Shown one piece after another: positions 10,123 to 19,200 of a stretch of DNA of 21,048 nt. Below the pieces are notes generated by a model, which did no database searches, had not been told where the DNA came from, and saw nothing but the letters and a program-made list of their open reading frames with translations. Both the position numbers and the translations under genes were made by a program. The DNA lies in contig HG738197.1 in the NCBI GenBank assembly GCA_000499405.2, forward strand, positions 1 through 21,048, written 5' to 3'. Numbering within the stretch: the stretch's first letter is position 1; every line of letters starts with the position of its first letter. The DNA is from Onchocerca volvulus (lineage: Eukaryota; Nematoda; Chromadorea; Rhabditida; Onchocercidae).

Positions 10123-10286
10123 CTATTCATCGCATTCACCAAAATGATCGCAAACTTTGATTTTATCATTGAAAAAAGTATTCGGCGGACATAGTTTCAC
10201 GTATGGATGGTCATGTGCGCAATGAATGAACAGACGACAATCATTGGGATGCCGGAATAAGCCGAAAGATTCGGGACATTTTATAT
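10123..10286 (-). CDS. Last exon of gene B: CBM14 (peritrophin-A) chitin-binding domain
   Basis: This exon encodes the C-terminal chitin-binding domain. The acceptor is TTTATTTCAG and the phase joins to the linker exon at 11260 (TCT G|AT). Six cysteines have CBM14 spacing: [49 protein letters not shown]. The protein ends CDE-stop. This domain type tethers chitinases and peritrophic or eggshell proteins to chitin. Confidence 0.9.
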
Positions 10287-13200
10287 CTGAAATAAATTTC
10301 AATATCATCGATAGAATGTTCGTTGCTTTATGATTTTCATACCATAAAATCGAGAATTATTTTGGATAAGAAGTCTAGATTATAGTAGGTATCTATGGCC
10401 TAACGTGAAAATATGACATATTTGAGACAAGAAATTATAAATTTAAATGATTTAGTGCAATTCATGTTAATGTGCTTGTCAAGTTTTAAACAAGCTATAA
10501 ATTAGGAGAAGTAACTTATCTTTCAAAAAATTTATTGATGAAATGCATATACCGAAGATTCACTAAGTTTCTTATCATTCTTGTTATCTATGTACAATTA
10601 TTTGCTCTTTAGGATGTATAAGAAATAAACCAGGAGATAGAGCTATGTTGAAATCAAGATGTCGCTCAAATAGCGAGGATAATCAGAGAAAAGTAATTTC
10701 TTTGTTTTAAATGAAATAATTTGTAACTCTTGACGGCTGTATGAAATTTATTTCTTTGTTTCAAATCAAATGATTTTGTTTTATGTGGCTTTGTCAGGTA
10801 GCTTTAGCTTGTTTTATGGCTTTATCAAATAGCTTTAATCTTTGTTTTATGTTGTTGTAAATCATACCACAAAACGCTCTCTCATGTGCTAACAAAGAAA
10901 AGCTTTCTCATGCTACGGAGACGCTTCTTTGTGGATCATTTTATATGAAGGCTATCGAAGAGAGCGGTTGGATGTTTCTTCTCGGATATTTGAAGTTTCC
11001 TCTTATTCGTTATCTCCTTTTTTCATGTTGGTAAATCAAATCATTTAAATTGCTTTATTGATATAATTGATTTGTAATTATTGCGTTTTTGCGTCATCTA
11101 AGTTTTTGTAATAAAGGTTTAATTACCCAGGTTTGAGATACCGCAAAGTTTCGAAAACAATACGATAAGATACAAGAACCCTTATCACTGTCACGATTTA
11201 GAAGATCGAAGACACAAGATAAGAGATCCTAATGGTTTTTTTAATTTGCAAATACAAACCAGAGGATTCTCCAGTTGGTTCAACAGCAATCGTTGTCGTT
11301 TTAATTTTATTATTTTTTGTAATTTCTGATGCTGTCGTCGTTGTTTCAAATTTTGTACTTCCTATGGTACTTGATTGTGTTATCGTTGTTCTGAGGCTTC
11401 TTGTCGTCGCTGTTGCCTAAAAGAATTTTTGAATTTCATGTTTTGATTTCAATAGCAAGGTTATTTTGAAATTTTGTATGGTAATTAATATAGTGGATTA
11501 TGCTAACCGAGTGAATAATAGCATCATTCATTTCGAGAAAGAAATTGTATCTGTCCTATCATTTTTCCTTATGATCCTATTGAACATCTGCTTTGATTTA
11601 TTTATCCATCGAATCATGCATTTTATCATAAATTTTAAACTTTACTCAGAATTTAATTCCAAACTTATTAGATTAGAAACGGAAATTTGAACTATATCTA
11701 ATGACCACATTTCCTTGAAACATATCTTACCTCGCCTTCGAGTTCATGATTGATAGCACTTAATAGTGGATATGGCCCTTTGCCACAACTTGTTCCTTTG
11801 AAGTCATCGAAATCAAGAGTCCATATGAAGGCACCACCATAACCTTTTTCTTTGAGCCATCTCATCTGGAAAATTTAGGACAATAACTGTTTTATTTGTT
11901 GTTTCAAACTTACAGCATAATTCGAATTAGATAATGAAAAAAAAAACAGTTGTGGGAAAGAAACAGTTATGGGGACAATCTTTGAATTTCTTTCCCTTTC
12001 TGTCAAATTTTATTTAAAAGTCGCAAAGTTTTTTTTGGGGAAGATATTTTCCGCAACAACATTTCTGAAGTTGTTCCGTTTTGCCTCCGACGAATTATTC
12101 ATAATTTTGCCAATAATGATGAAAATAATAGTAACATTTAAGTGATTGAACAATAAATGAAATAAAAATTACTTTCATCCTGATAGTTTCCTCATTATCA
12201 TAACCATACCACTGGTTTCCTTTTACCATACACGCTCCAACGCCTTGTTCATCAATCGTTTCCTTGCCACCTTCTTTCAGATATTTGCATATCTTAAAGT
12301 ATTCCATATTGACATTTATCTCAGGTCGATTTTGTAAAGATTACCGTAGCAGAAATATTTGAAAAGAATTTACGACTTAGAATTGAACCTCCCAATAAGC
12401 CGCAGTACCGCCAGCGGGATTTGTTGTTGATGGTGATGATGGACTAATGCCCTCTGCTCCAATCGTTGTTTTCGAAGAATCCCTCAATGTCCATCCCCGG
12501 CCATAGGTTGGAATTCCAATAATAATTTTCTGTTTCGGCATACCCTTACTCAACCAATAATTTGCTGCAAATTCCTGAAAATTTCGAGAATTCGTTTGTA
12601 TTCCAACGGCAAAAAACCAGAAATTCTAATGGATTGGAAAACTAACGGTATTAAAAATTCCAGTTCCGGAAGTTTCGCCCTTCGTTGGATGTAACTTTGC
12701 ATGTAAATCGACGTTCATCTCCCAACTACCGTGGAAATCATACGACATCAGGAATAGAAGGTCGAAATTCCTGCAAATTTTCAACGCTGCAAAAATATTT
12801 GGAATATTTATTTGCAGCATTAAAAATTTGACAAAAATTGAGATTTAAAAATTTGAAATTTAAAAATTAATTATATCACCAAAGAAGTGAAAATCTATAG
12901 TCAAAGTTCGGCAAACAGAACATGAAATGCTTACTCTCCTAGCGATCGAACATTATAGCTTCCATCAATGTGGTATATTCTGGGTGATACAGCAGCGGTG
13001 AGAAGTAATTGTTCACTGCCGGATTTTTTAGCTTCTTCCGTAAATGCTTTTTTCATTTCCTGCCAAGTTCAACTTTTTTTAGAATAACTGTTGGAATGAA
13101 ATTTAGTGAGTATAGGGTTTTTTTTTTTCTCTCAACTAAAGTCTGAAATATTTCAGTTTTGCTTTGCAACTAAATAAAATTGTTAGAATTATTTTATTAT

Positions 13201-16200
13201 AATAATTTTCAACATAACGATTGAAAATGAAAATTATATGAAGTACTTGGAGTTCTCCTTTTTTTCGGCGCAAATTAAAATTTGGTAATGTATGTCTGAT
13301 TATTACAATATTGCCATATATTTCGGCAATTTTGAATCTTGCGAATAAATGCAATTATACTTACATTAACAAGTTTGGCGTATTCCTGAGCCATACCGAT
13401 TGGATATTCCCAGTCGAAATCAAATCCATCAAATTTGTTTTTGCGGAGAAATGCTATGGCTGATTTAATGAAATGTTTGCGTTTTTCCGCTGATTTTGCT
13501 ATCGCCTTGAAATATTTTGTATCTTCAAATTTACATAATTGAAATACATGCTAGCAATTTTTCTTGAGATCCATCATCAAAATATCGGGCGAGTGTCAAT
13601 CCTATTAAAGCAAATAGAAACGAACAGTAAAAGTGGATGATCCAAAATTGTAGCCACCGTAGGAAAGAAGAATTTTCATTTCTGGGTCATTCTCTTTCAA
13701 TTTTGTTACACGTGAGTACATTCCTTTCGACCAGTTGGTGTCTTCATCGTTCCATTCAAAAGGTCTGAAAAATTTACTGAGATAGAAAATAAATATATAA
13801 TTATCATCTCAGTATGCAAAAATAGTGTTAGTATTTGATGAAAAGCTGAAGTAATTTTTGTATTTGATGCAACGGTTGTACGCTTATTATAAATCATATA
13901 AAAAGAACAGTGTGTTAAATCAATGGTTTTAACTGAATCCCATCAATTAACTTTCAATTTATATATTTCTGTGATTACTGCAGCAGTTAAACAAAATTTC
14001 AAATAATTTATTGTCCACAATGCAACCATTGAATTGAAATACTTTTATGCAGGTAAGTATAGCATCATAGCAAAAATTTTAAAATACAATTCATATTTCT
14101 CACTAGCTGGACCCGGTCACGCAGAGCGTGGCCGATCCAGCTAGTCTATAGGGACCGGCCACGCTTCGCATATCCTGCTCCGTAGACTATGTAAATAAAA
14201 ATGAAAGTCTATATAAATATATATTCTATGTTTATATATTTGTATATATACTATATACTATATATATAGACTATACTATATATAGTATATATAAATAAAA
14301 ATGTCATCGTCCGTTTGTTCAAAATCTTAAACCTCCGAAAGTTCTTAAACACACGCCTTATCTATATTTATTCAAAATCTTAGATATCGGAAAGTCCTAC
14401 CAATTGCTTCGAAATTTCGACACAACGCTGCATTCGAATAAGCGCATATTATTAAACACGCATTGCTGTAGTTCAGTCTGATTAAGTGGAAAAAAAGAAA
14501 AGAGAAAGCGCATGTTTCCAGTGTGGGAAAAAAACTGATATATTGTAATTTTATTTGTAGTTTGGTTAGATTGGAAATTGATTCTTGCCATCATGATTCG
14601 GTTAGGTTAGCAATAGATGTGAGGAGGTATTTTGTATCTTGTATGACAGAGATGAATGCTGTTGAGAAAGGTTTTATATACTGATGAAGAGTGATTCGTT
14701 GAAACAAACAATTATCAAAGAGTATCCAGGCAAATTGTTCGCTAGGTTATTCTTTCCTTTGCCACTGACAGAGAAGTATACTATTGAAGTGAACTGTCGG
14801 ATTGTTGCTACTGTTCCGTCGCTTTGAATTGTTGAACTGGAACCCTTGGTGTTGCTGCGTCGATCTTTATCGTTTGTCTGTGTATTGGAGCGTTTCGGCG
14901 TTAAACATGTTTTCGTCAATTTGAAACTATGTTGCGCCAATTCATCTTCAGTATTTCTTGATCAGCATCAAACACGACTCCGTGTTCAGCAATCACGCAA
15001 TTATAATCGCCCTTCATTCCGCTACAACCCAGCTGATGATTATAGTTTGAGCCCGCAAGTTCTCATCAGCACTATGAATGAAGTATGTCTTTATTGCAAG
15101 GTTCTGAAATCCAATGGAGAAATGAAAGGAATATGTTGCGCCATGGAAAAACTAAACTACCTTAACTTGAAGAATCATCAGAGCATTAAAAACTTTGTTT
15201 GTCGGATATCGGATATCCTTCGAATCAAAGCATTTCCTATCTAAATTCAGAAAATACAACTTGTGCTTCCAAATGACGTCGTTCGGCGCAGAAATTTTAA
15301 CGACACAATTCAAGTCAACTTTCAAAGTGAAAGGGCAAATTTTTCATAAAGCGGGTTCCTTGCTTCCGTTGCCAGGTAGTCAACATAAATTCCTACAAAT
15401 GTATTTCATCGATGATAGCAATGATGACTTGAATGCACGCTGCGGATTCATACCAACATAGAAATATTCGTCGTTTCCCAATTGCAAAAGCTTCTTCACG
15501 AAAAAACAATTTAGTGCGTTTGTTCAAAACAATAATTGACATGATGCCATCTGATACATACAAGATTGTAATTCATGCTGATGAAATACCTGCTGGAGAA
15601 CAGGTGCGAAGATTCAATGCTCACCTATAAACGAAGAGGCAGTTGTCATAGTCGGAGATCAATTCCAATTTAGAGATATTATTTTCACCATAGAAACGAT
15701 CAATTGATAAAAATTGTAGAAACTCGATTCACGATGCTTTGCAATATCCAATCATTTTTTGGGATGGTGCCGGAATATCACTTCACTGGATATCATTTAA
15801 ACGTTATGATAAATCCAATTAGTGGCGAAGAAACAAATAAGAAATACAGCGCAGTGAACTGTTATTTATACCAATTAATGATTCGAGAGAATGAAGACAA
15901 TCACATTTTGAAATGCCATCAGCTGTTTCACCAATATTTCATAGATATGTATGCAAAAATCGAAACAGAATGTTTGATATTCATCCATTTGAATCAGACC
16001 AAGCTTCGCCCTGAAGAATACATTCATTTCCAAGATGTAGTCATAAATGATGGTAATGCACTAACACTGAAAGACTAACGATTTTGCCATCTTCATATCC
16101 ACCTCATATGCATGAATATGCTCAAGATGCAATTGCATATTTTCACCACTACTGGGGTCCAGATCTATTCATTACATTCACATGCAATCAAGCTTGGGTT

Positions 16201-19200
16201 GATATATATAATCTCATACTTCCAGGGTAAACGCCAATGGATTAACATCACAGCACGTGTTTTCAGATAGAAGCTGAAATCGTTGATAAATTTCATGGTA
16301 AAATATGAAGTTTTGGGGTCTGTGCGCTGCTGGATGTACTCAGTAGAATGGCGGGAAAGAAGATTGCCACATGCACAAATACTAATCTGCTTTATGACAA
16401 AAACGAAATCGACGATGTAATATGTGTTGAATTATCCGATGCCGAAAGGAATTTGTATGAAGTTGTGAAGAAAAATATGATACTTGATCCAAATTCCTAC
16501 GCATGATGGATAGAAAATGCTCTAGGCGATATCCTCAAGCATTAGTATCCAACACAGTTATAGGAAACGATGGATATCCTTTATGCAGAAGAAGATCAGC
16601 AGAAGATGGCGGTAAAATAGCAATCATAAGAATGTGCATTGGTGAAATCGAAGTAGATAACTGATAGGTTGTTCCATATTCGTCTTTGCTATTAAAGCAT
16701 ACAAAGCGCACATAAACATGGAACACTGTAACTCCGTTAAATCGATCAAATACATTTGTAAGTACGTGAATAAAGGCAGCGACATGGCAGTTTTTGGCAT
16801 GCAGTCAGAAAGAAGTGATCATTCTGATGAAAAAGAAAATCGAAAACATCTTAGGAAGGATTTACAGTGCTTATAATTGTGTTATTACGCCTGCTCTCTT
16901 TCATCTCCAACAGAGTTATGGGAGAAATATAGATCGCATACGGCTGAAGACTTCATCGAATACGAAGGAAAATTCAAATATGAACGTGGATTTGACAGCA
17001 AAAATCTACAATGAAGCGTTGATAATGATTGAAGATTTGTGCTTAAAAACTGCGAACAAGTTCTCAGTCAATTGGGAATGCCACCACCGAATCGATCTGT
17101 TGCCGCTTTGTTCGATGTAGAATTGCTCACGAACAAAATTACAACACGACTGATTTTTTCTCATAAGTGCAATCAAATATGCCTAGCGTTTGAGCAAAAA
17201 GGCATTTACGATCAAATAATGCAAAATGTCAATAAGAGAGTTGAAGAAATCTTTTTTTTGAACGCATCAGGAGGTAAGACTTTCCTAATAGGTACGTCTT
17301 ATCAATTACTGGAAGCAAATTGGAACAACTCGATTCCAAAATGACATATCCTTATCTCTTGCATCATCCGGAATAGCTGCAACATTGCTACCAAGTGGAA
17401 GAACTGCTAATTCCGCTTTGAGATTCCATTGAGCATGCAATTCATTGGAACTTCCATATGCAATATTTTCAAAACATCGGGCATGGGAAAAGTATTACAA
17501 AATTCAAACTTATTGTTTGGGATGAATATACAATGAAGCACGAAAAATCAATCGAGGCTTTTGATCGATCATTACAAGATTTGAAATATCAGACCATTTG
17601 GGAACGCATTAAAATTGCTTGTAAGAGATTTCAGGCAAATATTACCTGTAACTCCTCGGTCGACACCAACGGACGAAATAAATGCTTGCCTCAAATACTT
17701 TACTTTGTAGCTACACGTAAAAACGTTAAAATTAATTACAACATGCGTGTCCAGCTACAAAACGATCGGTCAGTTGGGATCTTCTCACATCAATTGCTAG
17801 AAAATTGGAAACGGAAAACTATCGGTTGATCTGGCCTTAGGATGAATTTCATTGCCTCATAACTCCTGCAATTTAGTAATATCAAAAGAAGAGTTGGATG
17901 AAAAGATGCTTCTCGATTAAATCAATTGTAAGAATCACGATTGGTTGAGTAAACAAACTATTCTTACGGCTTTGAATAAAAGCGTTCGACGAACTTCACA
18001 ATATTATTCACTCTAACATTCATAGCGAAGCAGTCATATAAAAGTCCATCGACCTGTTGTGGAAGCAGATGAGGTGGTTAATTATCGAACAGAATTTTTG
18101 AATATCTGCTAAGAATACCACTGCAATTGAAAATAGGCGTGCCAATTATCATGTTGCGAAATATTAACCAGTCAAAATTTTGCAACGGCACGCGGTTTGC
18201 AGTAAAACAATTAATGAGCAATGTCATATAAACAACAATCTTGAAAGGATCTTTGGAGATGTCCTTATTCCTCACATTCATATAATTCCAGTGGATATGC
18301 CATTTCAGTTTAAGAGATTGCAATTTCCAATCCGATTGACATTTAAATTCCCATAAACAAAGCTCAGGATCAATCTTTGGAATTGTGCGGTTTAAATCTA
18401 GAAACCGATTGCTTCTCACATGGACAGTTATATGTTGCGTGTTCTAGAGTTGGCAAACCAGACAATCTCTATACCTATACAAAATAATAAAAAATATTGC
18501 TCCCACAAGTATTGCGAAACAAATTGTTTGAACGAAACATTTCATTATACACTATCATGACCTTGACATTTGTGCGACGCAACTGCACACTCCATAAATC
18601 AAAAAATAAACGAATTATATCCCTGACAAAGCAAAAAACAAATGAAAAGCTTAAATTACTCGCCTTATTTATTCAAAAACACGCGCCTATTAGAATGCTC
18701 GGTACGAAATTTTCAAATCAATCGATAAAAACTTGAAACATTGAAGGAAGTAGCTTCACTAAATGCAAAAAATAGGCGTGCTGAATAAATTCTGTCCGTT
18801 CATGAAGGCGCGGTGCAGAACGAAATCAAAAAATTCAGCCCCTCACTTACTTTTAGTTTTGACAGACGTGACACATGAAAAAAGTATGTTAATATAAAAA
18901 ATGATGAAATATTCGAATACAAGGTTGTGACAAAATTTGAAAATAATCAGTGGAGAGAACTTAAAAAGTTCCATCGGGTAATAGGGAGCATTTACATTTT
19001 TATTTCTACAGATTATGCATATTCATTGTGACTCTCTCCATAATGACCGATGTCATCAAGAAGTATACGACAACTATAAACGTGAATGAAATACGCGGAA
19101 AAACTATATAATGAATGTAAACATGAACGAATGGCGTGAAGAGAGACTAGAAGATCTATATACACGTGAATGAATGAGGTAGAGATTATACGATCAATAT

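Noticed and set aside
11232..11420. Plus-strand Val/Leu-rich frame resembling a membrane protein
   Set aside because: It is the complement of the Thr-rich linker exon; Thr codons read backwards give Val, Cys and Ser.
13385..13520. Using the acceptor ATTTGAAG at 13518 for exon 5 of gene B
   Set aside because: It would bring a stop into frame after exon 4. The acceptor ATATTTCAAG at 13506 keeps phase and gives [10 protein letters not shown], matching the family.
14220..14300. AT-palindrome cluster as a replication origin or promoter
   Set aside because: TATA-type palindromic runs are ordinary at Helitron 5' ends and no other origin or promoter signal accompanies them.
15704..17829. Treating separate plus-strand frames as several small genes
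   Set aside because: They are consecutive pieces of one Helitron RepHel protein in shifting frames, in the family's order.
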